DNA of 64,000 nucleotides. It comes from Macrococcoides bohemicum (GTDB taxonomy: Bacteria; Bacillota; Bacilli; Staphylococcales; Staphylococcaceae). The stretch is from NCBI RefSeq assembly GCF_042658685.1, contig NZ_JBHSQY010000001.1; one strand, given 5' to 3'. Each line of letters opens with the position of its first letter. Within the stretch, counting starts at the first letter, position 1. Shown piece after piece: positions 1-9,416 of this stretch. The translations under genes and the position numbers were made by a program. A model generated the notes under the pieces. That model ran no database searches. It had not been told where the DNA came from and saw only the letters and a program-made list of their open reading frames with translations.

Positions 1-1403
1 TGAGTAAACAACAAATAGGCGTTATTGGTTTGGCTGTAATGGGTAAAAATTTAGCATGGAATATAGAATCACGCGGGAATACTGTTTCGGTATTTAACCG
101 TTCAAAGGAAAAAACTGAAGAGATGATGAAAGAATCAGTTGGTAAAAATATTTTCCCAACTTACTCTCTAGAAGAATTCGTAAATAGCCTTGAAAAGCCA
201 CGTAAAATCATGATGATGGTTAAAGCTGGGGAAGCAACAGATGCAACAATCGAAAGCTTAATTCCATTATTAGATCAAGGCGATATTTTAATCGATGGTG
301 GTAACACTAACTACAACGACACGATTCGTCGTAATGCATATCTTTCAGAAAAAGGATTCAATTTCATCGGTACGGGTGTTTCAGGTGGTGAAGAAGGTGC
401 ATTACATGGTCCTTCAATTATGCCAGGTGGTCAAAAAGAGGCATATGAACTTGTTAGACCTATTCTAGAATCTATTGCTGCTAAAGCTGAAGACGGCAAA
501 CCATGTGTTGCCTATATTGGTCCGGATGGTGCCGGTCATTATGTTAAAATGGTACACAACGGTATTGAATATGCAGATATGCAATTAATCGCTGAGAGTT
601 ATGATTTAATGAAAAATGTATTAGCTATGTCAAATGATGAAATCGCGGATACATTTAAATCATGGAATGAAGGCGAACTAGATAGCTACTTAATCGAAAT
701 CACAGCTGATATCTTTAAGAAATTAGATGAAGATGGTACGCCACTCGTTGAAAAAGTCATGGATAAAGCCGGACAAAAAGGTACAGGTAAATGGACTTCA
801 ATTAACGCATTAGACTTAGGTCAGCCATTAACGATAATCACTGAAAGTGTCTTTGCACGTTTCATCTCTAGTCAAAAAGATGAAAGAATTGTTGCAAGTG
901 AAAATATCAATTCAAATAAAACAAATTTTGAAGGCGATAAAGCTGAATTCTTAGAAGCAATTCGTGAAGCATTGTATATGAGTAAAATTTGTTGCTATGC
1001 ACAAGGGTTCGCTCAAATGAGAGCAGCAAGTGAAGCTTATAACTGGAACTTACAGTTAGGTGATTTAGCAATGATCTGGCGCGAAGGTTGTATTATTCGT
1101 GCACAATTCTTACAAAAGATTAAAGAAGCATATGATAATAACACAGATTTACAAAACTTATTATTAGACCCATACTTCAAAGATGTTGTAGAAAAGTATC
1201 AAACTAGTTTACGTAAAGTTGCTGCGACTGCAATCACTACAGGTACACCAGCACCAAGTTTTGCAGCAGCAATTAATTATTTTGATTCTTACACATCAAA
1301 AGATTTACCTGCAAATTTAATACAGGCACAACGTGATTATTTCGGTGCGCACACTTATGAACGTAAAGATAAAGAAGGCGTATTCCATACAGACTGGAAA
1401 TAA
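1..1403 (+). CDS. gnd: 6-phosphogluconate dehydrogenase, decarboxylating (first base outside window)
   Basis: Oxidises and decarboxylates 6-phosphogluconate to ribulose 5-phosphate with NADP in the cytosolic pentose phosphate pathway. The frame opens at the window edge: 'tgagtaaacaacaaataggc' reads as ATG-AGT-AAA-CAA-CAA-ATA-GGC if the missing preceding base is A, giving MSKQQIGVIGLAVMGKN and a 467-residue protein of normal family length. A TTG start at 30 would cut the Rossmann GxGxxG region and is unlikely. The substrate-binding segment GVSGGEEGALHGPSIMPGG and the KGTGKWTS segment are intact. The gene stands alone and ends at a strong bidirectional terminator. Together with zwf nearby it covers the oxidative branch. 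Confidence 0.97.
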   Translation, partial: SKQQIGVIGLAVMGKNLAWNIESRGNTVSVFNRSKEKTEEMMKESVGKNIFPTYSLEEFVNSLEKPRKIMMMVKAGEATDATIESLIPLLDQGDILIDGGNTNYNDTIRRNAYLSEKGFNFIGTGVSGGEEGALHGPSIMPGGQKEAYELVRPILESIAAKAEDGKPCVAYIGPDGAGHYVKMVHNGIEYADMQLIAESYDLMKNVLAMSNDEIADTFKSWNEGELDSYLIEITADIFKKLDEDGTPLVEKVMDKAGQKGTGKWTSINALDLGQPLTIITESVFARFISSQKDERIVASENINSNKTNFEGDKAEFLEAIREALYMSKICCYAQGFAQMRAASEAYNWNLQLGDLAMIWREGCIIRAQFLQKIKEAYDNNTDLQNLLLDPYFKDVVEKYQTSLRKVAATAITTGTPAPSFAAAINYFDSYTSKDLPANLIQAQRDYFGAHTYERKDKEGVFHTDWK

Positions 1404-1417
1404 TTATGTTGTATATC

Positions 1418-1453
1418 AAAAAGCTCGCAAGAATTTTCTCTTGCGAGCTTTTT
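1418..1453. terminator. Bidirectional rho-independent terminator between gnd and the AraC gene
   Basis: A perfect 15-bp inverted repeat (aaaaagctcgcaaga / tcttgcgagcttttt) with a 6-nt loop carries A and T runs on both sides. It can therefore serve gnd on plus and the convergent AraC-family gene on minus. Confidence 0.9.
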
Positions 1454-2288
1454 ATAATGTTGGTATCCAAAGTTCAACTTTATTGAAGCTATTATCAAAA
1501 TCCATATCATCAGGAAAAATATAAATATACTGACTATTGCGTTCGTAGTGAATATTAAAGTCTACTTGTTTTTCAACAGATTGCCAAATTTCATTGAATA
1601 CATAATCAAGCTTTCCACGAGATTCAAATTTAGCGTAATCACCGTTATAGATTTGTTTGCTTTCATAATCAAAAGTACGTTCTGACTTCACTCCTACAAA
1701 TATTTCTATATCATTTGCATTAGGTTGAACAACCACATAAATTTTTTTGTCTGAGCTAAATGATAATAATGATTTAATTTCTTCTTTTTCTTTTAATTCA
1801 TAGACGATATCCGGGATAAGAAAATGATTACCTAATTCATTAAATGAAACGATTTCTTGTATTCCTACAATTCTGAAACTATCCATCGTCTGCATTTTAT
1901 AAGGCATCGGAGGCTTCGTCGTCACAGATAGCTGAATGTAGAGTCGTTCTACCATTCTTAATTGTTCAGGGTTACTTCTAACCTGAATCGGTGAAATTTG
2001 ATGGTGTTCGCTAAAAGCAGTACTAAATTCATGTGCCGTCTGATAGCCAAATTGGTTTGCGATATCAACGAGACGGTAATTACCATTTAACAACTTTTTA
2101 GCGGCCTCGGTCATCTTACGATGATGTATATATTCTTCTATATTCATTCCGGCAATCATCGTAAATGTTTGATTTACATGCATCGGATTTTCATTTAAAT
2201 ATGTACCGATTGTTTCATATTGAAAAGGTTCAAATAAATGATCTTCAATATATACGATTGTTTTCTGCATTAAGTCAATATTATTCAT
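1452..2288 (-). CDS. AraC-family regulator with GyrI-like effector-binding domain
   Basis: 278 residues. The N-terminal ~105 residues form a two-helix-turn-helix AraC DNA-binding domain; the second helix-turn-helix reads DIANQFGYQTAHEFSTAFSE and is followed by the usual H..SP motif (HHQISPIQVR). The remainder (about 125-275) resembles the GyrI-like/effector-binding fold found C-terminal to AraC domains in Firmicutes. The arrangement predicts a ligand-responsive transcription factor; the ligand is not visible. It is followed on the same strand by a methyltransferase-like gene 25 bp upstream of its start, so the two may be co-transcribed. Confidence 0.85.
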   Translation of the reverse strand: MNNIDLMQKTIVYIEDHLFEPFQYETIGTYLNENPMHVNQTFTMIAGMNIEEYIHHRKMTEAAKKLLNGNYRLVDIANQFGYQTAHEFSTAFSEHHQISPIQVRSNPEQLRMVERLYIQLSVTTKPPMPYKMQTMDSFRIVGIQEIVSFNELGNHFLIPDIVYELKEKEEIKSLLSFSSDKKIYVVVQPNANDIEIFVGVKSERTFDYESKQIYNGDYAKFESRGKLDYVFNEIWQSVEKQVDFNIHYERNSQYIYIFPDDMDFDNSFNKVELWIPTL

Positions 2289-2313
2289 AAGTCACATCTT
2301 CCTTAAAGTTGCT

Positions 2314-2949
2314 TTAAATAGATTTCGTGTATTCATAGATATTTATTTTTTCTGATGGATCATTATTTATATGTTGCAAAGGAATATGATATTTCAGATT
2401 GAAATGAATGATATCCTGTAAATATACTTCATATTCAGGTTTTGCATAATACAGAATGATATCACATTTTTCAATAGATGATGTCATTAAGTTTTCCATA
2501 ACTTTTTGAAATACGAATACAGAAAAAGGATTGAAGAAAAATAAATGTGTCTCTTCACCATTAAATTGATACTGTAATGCATTAATATTTTGAGCAGTAA
2601 CATCATTTTCTTGATGATGTAATAAGCTATAATTTTTAATGTTTTCAAGGCTTTTTAAGTATAGCTGCTTATTAAGTTCAATACCTATCGTTTTTATTTT
2701 GAATACATAATTAGTGAAGATTGGTACACGCATTAGTCCAGAGCCAAAATCTACTAATAATGCATCTTTAGTTATGTCTTCTTTCATCATGTTATATAAT
2801 GATAATAAATCACGATAAATAGTTGGTTCGTACCGATTAGAATGATGATTTGTAAAAGTTTCAATATAAGGATTAGTCTTTATATTGAGCAATGTATCGA
2901 AATCCTGCTCTGTGTAAAGTTCAAAAGATGATCGTATAAATTTATTCAT
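2314..2949 (-). CDS. Putative class I SAM-dependent methyltransferase-like protein
   Basis: 211 residues. A glycine-rich motif I-like segment (LLVDFGSGLMRVPIFT, about residues 65-80) is followed by an acidic residue at the end of the next strand (IGIELN), as in class I methyltransferases. A later FFFNPFSVFVFQKVME segment resembles motif IV. The substrate cannot be predicted. It lies directly upstream of the AraC-family gene on the same strand and may form a two-gene unit with it. It could instead be a degenerate methyltransferase fold without activity. Confidence 0.6.
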   Translation of the reverse strand: MNKFIRSSFELYTEQDFDTLLNIKTNPYIETFTNHHSNRYEPTIYRDLLSLYNMMKEDITKDALLVDFGSGLMRVPIFTNYVFKIKTIGIELNKQLYLKSLENIKNYSLLHHQENDVTAQNINALQYQFNGEETHLFFFNPFSVFVFQKVMENLMTSSIEKCDIILYYAKPEYEVYLQDIIHFNLKYHIPLQHINNDPSEKINIYEYTKSI

Positions 2950-2980
2950 AATTCAAATATTAACACAATTATGGCACAAT

Positions 2981-3151
2981 AAAAAGAGGGTGAGACATAA
3001 GTCTTAACCCTCTTCTGTTTAACAGCTTAAACGGCGGAACAGAAGTTGCCCTACGACAAAAACCGAACAAAAACTATAAATCAAAGAGCGATTTATTAGT
3101 ATTGTCCGGTTTTTGCTTGCGGCAGAACACTTCTGTCCCAGCCTCTTTTTT
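2981..3151. repeat. Long imperfect inverted-repeat intergenic element
   Basis: The outer arms aaaaagagggtgagacataa and (reverse strand) aaaaagaggctgggacagaa pair imperfectly across about 170 bp. An inner pair, caaaaaccgaac / gtccggtttttg, nests inside. The gagacataa...gtcccagcctc signature resembles the dispersed intergenic repeats of Staphylococcaceae that end many transcripts. It separates two minus-strand genes and probably terminates zwf. Confidence 0.7.
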
Positions 3152-3161
3152 AAGATTTATA

Positions 3162-4640
3162 TTATACGTCCCACCAGTGGAAGTTATCTCGACTTAATAA
3201 CAGATCGCTTTTTACAGGGCCGTTAGATCCAGCCTGATAATTCGGGAATGGAGCAGGATGTGCATCCCAGTATTCAGCAACAGTATCTACATAACTCCAT
3301 GTTGCCTTTAATTCTTCCCAGTGTGTAAAGTTAGTGGCATCGCCTTTTAGACAATCATAAATTAATCCTTCATATGCATCGACAGTATTCATCTTATCTT
3401 GTGTCGTCATCGCATATGATAATTTAACTGGTTCAGTATTGATACCTTCGATATATTTACGTGCATTTAAATGAAGTTCTATTCCTTCATTAGGCTGAAT
3501 ATTTATGACAAGTAAATTGGAATCTAGCTGATTATCTTTTTGATAATATAGATTCATCGGCATTTCTTTAAATTCAACAACAACACGTATTTCTTTTTCC
3601 TTCATACGTTTACCGGTACGAATGTAGAAGGGAACACCTGCCCACCTAAAGTTATCGAGCATAACTTTAGCGGCAACAAATGTAGGTGTATTACTTTCTG
3701 GATTTACATTTTCTTCATCACGATATCGTTTTACTTTTTCACCGTTTATTTCACCGACATCATATTGTCCTCGAACGAAATAGCTTCTTACGTGTTCAGG
3801 CTGAATTTTACGGATAGAACGGAGTGCCTTTACTTTTTCATTTCTAATATCTTCAGATGATAATGAAATAGGAGGCTCCATTGCAAGAAGTGAAACAATT
3901 TGTAACATGTGATTTTGTACCATATCTTTTAAAGCGCCACTAGTATCGTAATAGCCACCACGGTCTTCAACACCTAAAATTTCTGAAGAAGTGACTTGAA
4001 TATTTGAGATATATTTATTATTCCATAACGGTTCAAACATTGCATTGCTAAATCGAATTACTTCGATGTTCTGTACCATATCTTTACCAAGATAATGATC
4101 AATTCGATAAATTTCCTCTTCTTTAAACGATTTTCTTAACTGATTATTTAGTTTTTCAGCAGAGGCGAGATCTTTACCGAAAGGCTTTTCAATAATTAAT
4201 CGCTTAAATCCTTTTGTTTTTGTCAGTCCGCTAGATTTTAAGAAATCTGACACAGTACCAAAAAATTCTGGTGCCATTGCTAAATAGAATAGACGGTTAC
4301 CATTTAAGTTATATTGTGCATCTAAAGATTCAGATAGTGTTAGCAGCGCATCATAACTTTCTTTATTATTTACGTCATGGGACTGGTAATAAACATGTTC
4401 CATAAATTCATCAATTTTATGTGTATCTTTAACGAATTTTTCGATAGATGATTTGATTTCTGCTCTGAATGTTTCATTTGTCCAGTCACGTCGTCCAATA
4501 CCAATGATTGCAACATGCTCATTCAAGTTATCTTGCTGATAAAGGTGGAATAACGATGGAAATAACTTGCGGTGACTTAAATCACCTGTTGCACCAAAAA
4601 TTGTTATTAAACAGGGGATATTTTGCTTTTCAATTTCCAA
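3162..4640 (-). CDS. zwf: Glucose-6-phosphate 1-dehydrogenase
   Basis: 492 residues, normal length. It oxidises glucose 6-phosphate to 6-phosphogluconolactone, the entry step of the pentose phosphate pathway that Gnd continues. The N-terminal nucleotide-binding motif IFGATGDLSHRKLFPSLF and the active-site signature RIDHYLGKDMVQNI, with its catalytic histidine, are present, as is IIEKPFGKDL. The start is at MEIEKQNIPCLITIFG. It is divergent from rnz across a 108-bp promoter region, as in staphylococci. Confidence 0.97.
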   Translation of the reverse strand: MEIEKQNIPCLITIFGATGDLSHRKLFPSLFHLYQQDNLNEHVAIIGIGRRDWTNETFRAEIKSSIEKFVKDTHKIDEFMEHVYYQSHDVNNKESYDALLTLSESLDAQYNLNGNRLFYLAMAPEFFGTVSDFLKSSGLTKTKGFKRLIIEKPFGKDLASAEKLNNQLRKSFKEEEIYRIDHYLGKDMVQNIEVIRFSNAMFEPLWNNKYISNIQVTSSEILGVEDRGGYYDTSGALKDMVQNHMLQIVSLLAMEPPISLSSEDIRNEKVKALRSIRKIQPEHVRSYFVRGQYDVGEINGEKVKRYRDEENVNPESNTPTFVAAKVMLDNFRWAGVPFYIRTGKRMKEKEIRVVVEFKEMPMNLYYQKDNQLDSNLLVINIQPNEGIELHLNARKYIEGINTEPVKLSYAMTTQDKMNTVDAYEGLIYDCLKGDATNFTHWEELKATWSYVDTVAEYWDAHPAPFPNYQAGSNGPVKSDLLLSRDNFHWWDV

Positions 4641-4710
4641 AATAAATACCTCGATTCTATTAAAGTCTATTTTATTTTTTCATACAATGCCTAAAAAAAC
4701 AAATAAAACA

Positions 4711-4719
4711 TGCTATAAT
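4711..4719 (+). promoter_or_regulatory. Extended -10 element for rnz
   Basis: TGCTATAAT is a perfect extended -10 (TGnTATAAT), 30 bp upstream of the rnz start. The -35 region is poor, which extended -10 promoters tolerate. Confidence 0.6.
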
Positions 4720-4748
4720 GACGTGATGAAATAAAAGGTGGTAGAAAA

Positions 4749-5669
4749 ATGAAAATAACTTTTTTAGGAACGAGTGCAGGTTTACCAACTAAAGAAAGAA
4801 ATACACAAACGATCATACTTTCTCTTGCACCGTTAAATAATACGTTCTGGTTATTTGATGCCGGTGAAGCTTGTCAGCATCAGATATTACATACAAATAT
4901 TAAACTTGGAAAGCTGGATCATATATTTATTACACATCTGCATGGTGATCATATTTTTGGATTACCGGGTCTACTCACATCAAGAAGTTTTCAAGGTGGA
5001 GAAAATAAACCTTTAAAAGTATTTGGTCCAAAAGGAATTAAAGCATATATCGAAACGACACTGTTAATTTCAGGTTCTCACTTGAATTATCCGCTTGAAA
5101 TCATCGAAATTGCTGATGGAGACGTCTTATATATCGATCAGATAAAGGTGAATGTAGGAATGTTAAAACATGGCATAGATTCATTTGGATATCGTATCCA
5201 GTTTCCAGACACAGAGGGTAATCTAATATCTGAAAAACTGATTGAAGCAGGCATTCAGCCGGGTCCAATTTATCAACAGTTTAAAACGCAGGAATTCGTT
5301 GAGGTAGATGGTATCATTTATGAAACGAAAAACTATCGAAATCCAAATAAACCTGGTAAGATTATTACGATATTTGGCGACACAATGCCCTGTGAGGCAG
5401 AAATAGATCTGGCAAATAATGCGGATGTTATAGTACATGAAAGTACTTATTTAGATGGTGATCTGGATTTGAGTCATCAATATTACCATAGTCATATTGA
5501 TGACGTAGCAAAACTTGTTGCAGAATCGCATGCGAAAAAAGTATTGATTAATCATGTGAGTAATCGTTATGATTTACAGGATATTGCATTATTGAAAGAT
5601 GTAATACAGCATAAATATCCGGAAATGGTATTTGAAATCGTGAAGGACTTTGATAATTTTGAAATATAA
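4749..5669 (+). CDS. rnz: Ribonuclease Z
   Basis: 306 residues; a zinc-dependent endonuclease of the metallo-beta-lactamase fold that removes 3' trailers from tRNA precursors lacking an encoded CCA. The metal-binding motif HLHGDHIFGLPG is at about residue 63. The downstream ligands FGDTMPC, HESTY and NHVSNRY are also present. The start ATG follows the ribosome-binding site aaaggtgg. It is transcribed alone and ends in a bidirectional terminator shared with proC. Confidence 0.96.
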   Translation: MKITFLGTSAGLPTKERNTQTIILSLAPLNNTFWLFDAGEACQHQILHTNIKLGKLDHIFITHLHGDHIFGLPGLLTSRSFQGGENKPLKVFGPKGIKAYIETTLLISGSHLNYPLEIIEIADGDVLYIDQIKVNVGMLKHGIDSFGYRIQFPDTEGNLISEKLIEAGIQPGPIYQQFKTQEFVEVDGIIYETKNYRNPNKPGKIITIFGDTMPCEAEIDLANNADVIVHESTYLDGDLDLSHQYYHSHIDDVAKLVAESHAKKVLINHVSNRYDLQDIALLKDVIQHKYPEMVFEIVKDFDNFEI

Positions 5670-5671
5670 AC

Positions 5672-5703
5672 AATGCGCGCTCAATTAGCTGAGCGCGCAT
5701 TAT
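5672..5703. terminator. Bidirectional terminator between rnz and proC
   Basis: A perfect 12-bp GC-rich stem, aatgcgcgctca / tgagcgcgcatt, has a 6-nt loop and lies between two convergent genes. Confidence 0.88.
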
Positions 5704-5746
5704 TAATTTGTTGTTATAGTTATTTATTATTATATTTATATTTGTA

Positions 5747-6550
5747 TTATTTTCCTAATTCTTTACTACGATTTAAAGCTTCATTCAAGCAATCTACAAA
5801 AATTTCTTCGATAGGGTGTTTCGCTAAAGCATCCAGTCCTGCCTTCGTTGTACCACCCTTTGAAGTGATATTTTCACGTAACTGATCAAGAGACAGTTCA
5901 CTATTTTCAAGCATTCTTGCAGTACCGATAATCAATTTACGTACCGCAATATCAGTGTCTTCATGTGATAAGCCAAGTTGATTTGCAGCATTGATATACT
6001 GTTCATACATATAGTATAAAAAGGCAGGGCCACTACCTGTGATTGCGGTAACATCATGTAATGAATCTTCTTCAACTTCAATAGATGTTCCAAACGCATT
6101 GAGTAGATTGAATAACGTTTGTTTATCGCTTTCCTCGAAATTATCTGAGAAAGATATTCCAGTTACTGATTGTTGAACATGTGCATTAGTATTGGGCATG
6201 ATACGTGCGACTGGATTTGATGTTTGAAGCTTAGTTTTGATTTGATTAATTGGTACGCCAGCCATCATTGAAACAAACTTATTATGTGTATTGAGATGAG
6301 GTTGAATACGCTCAACAAGTGAAACAAAGTCATGAGGCTTAACAGCTAAAAATACAAAATCAGCATTTGATAACAGTTCATTATCGTCATAGCTATATTG
6401 TGTATTTAATGTGCTGTTTAATCTTTTTAATTCTTCAATGTCACTTCTATTTGTTAGAAATATATCTTCACCTTTTACGGTATTACTTTCAATCAATCCT
6501 GTAAATATTGCGCTGGCCATATTACCTGAGCCGTAAAATACAATCTTCAT
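5747..6550 (-). CDS. proC: Pyrroline-5-carboxylate reductase
   Basis: 267 residues. It reduces pyrroline-5-carboxylate to proline with NAD(P)H, the last step of proline synthesis. The N-terminal Rossmann motif reads FYGSGNMASAIFTGL. The family signature near residue 155-240 (ITGSGPAFLYY ... SKGGTTKAGL) is intact. It is a monocistronic gene with a ribosome-binding site (ggaggcatgtgac) just upstream of the ATG. Confidence 0.96.
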   Translation of the reverse strand: MKIVFYGSGNMASAIFTGLIESNTVKGEDIFLTNRSDIEELKRLNSTLNTQYSYDDNELLSNADFVFLAVKPHDFVSLVERIQPHLNTHNKFVSMMAGVPINQIKTKLQTSNPVARIMPNTNAHVQQSVTGISFSDNFEESDKQTLFNLLNAFGTSIEVEEDSLHDVTAITGSGPAFLYYMYEQYINAANQLGLSHEDTDIAVRKLIIGTARMLENSELSLDQLRENITSKGGTTKAGLDALAKHPIEEIFVDCLNEALNRSKELGK

Positions 6551-6647
6551 GTCACATGCCTCCTGGAATCTTTGTTATTATTATTATTATAAGATTGTAA
6601 TGGGTAAAACACAATTTTGACATAAAATAAATCATATTTATAGAAAT

Positions 6648-7415
6648 GTGGTGCTTAGATTGATTGGCAAAAGAGCATTAATAACCGGTGCTACAAGTGG
6701 TGTTGGCTTAAAGATTACTGAATTATTATTAGCGCGTGGCGTTCATGTCACGGCTGTTGGCAGACGTATTGAACAATTAGATAGACTAAAAAAAGATTTT
6801 GACAGACTTAAGGTTTACAGTGTCGATATGATAGATTCAGAACATTTTTCTCATTTTATAAAAAGTATAGAAATCGAAGGCACATATGACTATTTAATTA
6901 ATTGCGCTGGTTTTGCAGAATATGGTCCATTAATTAATCAAGATGACGACGTCATAGCAGATATGATACATGTCAATTTAACGCAGACCGTCATTCTTAC
7001 GAAACATGTTTTACTTAAAATGAATCCAGGAGGTATGGTTGTCACGATTGGTAGTCTATCAAGTAAAGTAACTACGCCTTTTGGTGCAATATATGCCGCT
7101 TCAAAATCAGGTATAAATCAGGTGATGAACGCATTAAGGTTAGAACAAAGTCACATTCATTTTTTAACTGTTAATACCGGACCTGTCAATACACAATTTA
7201 TTCAGAAAGCTAACAAAGGTAAACCGATGAATCAGTTAGCAGAGCGGGTACAGCTTGATGTTAACCAGTTAAGCATGCAAATAGTAAATGCCATGATCGA
7301 TAGAAAAACGGAGCTTAATCTTCCGGTTTGGATGGATTCTGGATTGAAGATTTATGGCCTTGCACCGAGAAAGCTTGAAAAGATATTTAAAAAATATTTT
7401 ATGACAAAAAAATAA
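6648..7415 (+). CDS. Short-chain dehydrogenase/reductase family protein
   Basis: Up to 255 residues. The classical SDR features are present: cofactor motif TGATSGVG near the N terminus, NCAG, an active-site serine in TIGSLSS, and the YAASK catalytic Tyr-Lys pair. The start is ambiguous. The longest frame opens at GTG 6648, but TTG at 6660 (MIGKRALITGATSG) sits about 7 nt after gtggtg and gives the usual SDR N terminus. The substrate is unknown. The C-terminal tail is basic, as in YqjQ/DltE-like SDRs. Confidence 0.85.
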   Translation: MVLRLIGKRALITGATSGVGLKITELLLARGVHVTAVGRRIEQLDRLKKDFDRLKVYSVDMIDSEHFSHFIKSIEIEGTYDYLINCAGFAEYGPLINQDDDVIADMIHVNLTQTVILTKHVLLKMNPGGMVVTIGSLSSKVTTPFGAIYAASKSGINQVMNALRLEQSHIHFLTVNTGPVNTQFIQKANKGKPMNQLAERVQLDVNQLSMQIVNAMIDRKTELNLPVWMDSGLKIYGLAPRKLEKIFKKYFMTKK

Positions 7416-7440
7416 CAGGTGTATGATACACTTGTTATTT
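7411..7440. terminator. Terminator after the SDR gene
   Basis: A 14-bp stem with one G-T pair (aataacaggtgtat / atacacttgttatt) and a 1-nt loop is followed by a T run. It lies between convergent genes. Confidence 0.8.
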
Positions 7441-7448
7441 TTTCATTG

Positions 7449-8438
7449 TTATTTCTTCTTTTTTATTTTATGTTTATCATTTGCTTTATTTTGCGCATTG
7501 CCAGGCTTCGGTGGCAATAAGTCAAATGTCGTTAAGAAATGTTCCACTTTGTTCTTATAGGAAATGGGATTGACATTATAACTTGCAGCATGCCCACCAT
7601 GTTCTGGATACCAGCGCATCTTAGGTCCACGCTTTTTATTATAAAGATCAACCGAGTGGGTATAAGGAATAAATACATCTGGTTTAGAATGGATAAACAG
7701 GATAGGCTGTTCAACATTTTGGATGACATCTATCGGTGATACTTGTTTCAGGGAAAAATGTGTTCTCATTTTCAGTACTTGATTTAAGGCTGATAATACA
7801 ATGCCACTTCCGAATGATGATTTCTGTTCTATGATTTGTGTCAATAATCGGGCAAAATTAGAAAATGCACAATCTGAAACATAGAATGCTGCTTCATTAG
7901 CTAATTCTCCAGCATAAAGTAATGTTGTAACTGCACCCATTGATTCACCATGGACACCGAAAGTAATGTCATAACCATATTGTTCTTTTAAAAAGGCGAT
8001 AACAGATTCTAAATCTGTCTTTTCGTAATAGCCATATGTGCTGTGATTACCACCACTTTCCCCATGTCTGCGATGATCAAAGATAATACCATTAAACCCT
8101 AACTCATTAAACATATTTAAATATTTTATGCTCGTAATTTTATTTTCAGTAACACCATGACAGAATACCATCCAGTGCTTATGTTCATAGGGCTTTACAA
8201 CAGTGGCACTTAAGTTGTAGCCATTGCGTGAAGGGATTGTAACATTAATCGGTTGCTTTGCGTTAAATGCTTCAACATCCAATCGTTTCGCCTTAATTTC
8301 ACGTCGACGTATTACTTCAACGTCACGCAATTTAAAATTTAAGACATAGTTTGAAGCGACCAATCCAACGATGCTGGAAGTAATACCTGATGCGAGTGAT
8401 ACACCGAGTAACGTTCTTGTTAGTATTTTATTGTTCAT
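7449..8438 (-). CDS. Alpha/beta hydrolase, membrane-anchored
   Basis: 329 residues. An N-terminal hydrophobic segment (LLGVSLASGITSSIVGLVASNYVL, about 9-33) looks like a signal anchor. The hydrolase core follows, with an oxyanion-loop HG (WMVFCHGVTENK), a nucleophile elbow GESMGA and a late catalytic histidine in HGGHA. It resembles the YqkD/BAAT-like extracytoplasmic hydrolases of Firmicutes. The tail is strongly lysine-rich. Its start codon overlaps the stop of the upstream aldo/keto reductase gene (ATGA-type), so the two are translationally coupled. The substrate is unknown. Confidence 0.85.
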   Translation of the reverse strand: MNNKILTRTLLGVSLASGITSSIVGLVASNYVLNFKLRDVEVIRRREIKAKRLDVEAFNAKQPINVTIPSRNGYNLSATVVKPYEHKHWMVFCHGVTENKITSIKYLNMFNELGFNGIIFDHRRHGESGGNHSTYGYYEKTDLESVIAFLKEQYGYDITFGVHGESMGAVTTLLYAGELANEAAFYVSDCAFSNFARLLTQIIEQKSSFGSGIVLSALNQVLKMRTHFSLKQVSPIDVIQNVEQPILFIHSKPDVFIPYTHSVDLYNKKRGPKMRWYPEHGGHAASYNVNPISYKNKVEHFLTTFDLLPPKPGNAQNKANDKHKIKKKK

Positions 8439-9352
8439 ACTAAATGATCCTCGTAGTGTAAGTTTTTGAATGCTTCAACTATATTAATAAGTGACTGTTC
8501 ATCTAATGGCTGCTCTGTTGCTGTAGTATATGCTTTAACATTTGCCTGTAACTGTTCAGCGCTCGATGCACCATTTACAATTGAAGCAACAGGATATAAT
8601 GTTAAGTATTGATATACAGCCTGTTGTAACGGCGCAATTGTAGTAGCTTCATCAAGACTTTGTCTTAATTCTTCCTGAGTTAGACCTAGTGTACCCGTTT
8701 CAAATTTTTTATCTAATATTTCAGCATGATTATCTGTTAAAAGACCTTTCATCAATGGGCCTCGAGCCAAAACCTGCACATCTTTTGATTGGATAGATGC
8801 TATTAAATCTGTTGGACGATTGTCGATAATGTTAAATTGCATCATTATCGTATCAATATTACTATGCTTTAAATAATAATCAATGACATTTGGTCGAATA
8901 GAACTGATACCATATGCACGGATCAAGCCTTCTTTTTTCAGTTGCTCAAAAGTTTCTATGGTTTCATCCTTATTATCTTCAATCATGCCGCCATGCAGCA
9001 TATATAAATCTAAATAATCTGTTTCAAGACGTTTTAGACTTTCATGTATACTTTGTGTAATATGGGCTTTAGAAGGATCCCAAACAACTTCATCATTTAA
9101 CATATTAAATCGATTACCAACTTTTGATGCTAAAGTAATCTGATCACGTTTTTTAGAATGTTTAATGAAATGGCCGATATTTTTTTCGTTCTGTCCTTTT
9201 TGATATAGGTCAGCTGTATCTATGTATGTAATGCCGAGATCGACTGCCTGGTCGAGAATATATTGACTATCAAGTGCGTCTTGAGGCAGATTCATGGCAC
9301 CGAAACCCATTTCAGAAAACTTTATACCACTTTTTGTTGTATTAAATTTCAT
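8435..9352 (-). CDS. Aldo/keto reductase
   Basis: 305 residues; an NADPH-dependent carbonyl reductase of the TIM-barrel AKR family. The catalytic tetrad is visible: Asp in YIDTAD, Tyr in LYQKG, Lys in ASKVG and His in YMLHGG. It resembles the YdhF/oxidoreductase subgroup. The gene overlaps the following hydrolase gene by 4 bp, forming a two-gene operon whose physiological substrate is unknown. Confidence 0.9.
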   Translation of the reverse strand: MKFNTTKSGIKFSEMGFGAMNLPQDALDSQYILDQAVDLGITYIDTADLYQKGQNEKNIGHFIKHSKKRDQITLASKVGNRFNMLNDEVVWDPSKAHITQSIHESLKRLETDYLDLYMLHGGMIEDNKDETIETFEQLKKEGLIRAYGISSIRPNVIDYYLKHSNIDTIMMQFNIIDNRPTDLIASIQSKDVQVLARGPLMKGLLTDNHAEILDKKFETGTLGLTQEELRQSLDEATTIAPLQQAVYQYLTLYPVASIVNGASSAEQLQANVKAYTTATEQPLDEQSLINIVEAFKNLHYEDHLV

Positions 9353-9416
9353 GTCTTTCCCTCCATTCGTTATAATAAATATAGTTTAACATGTACAAAA
9401 AGGAGAGTGTATTAAT

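Noticed and set aside
1..1403. N-terminally truncated gnd starting at TTG 30.
   Set aside because: The reading frame continues upstream to the window edge with the expected MSKQQIGVIG-type N terminus; only one base is missing.
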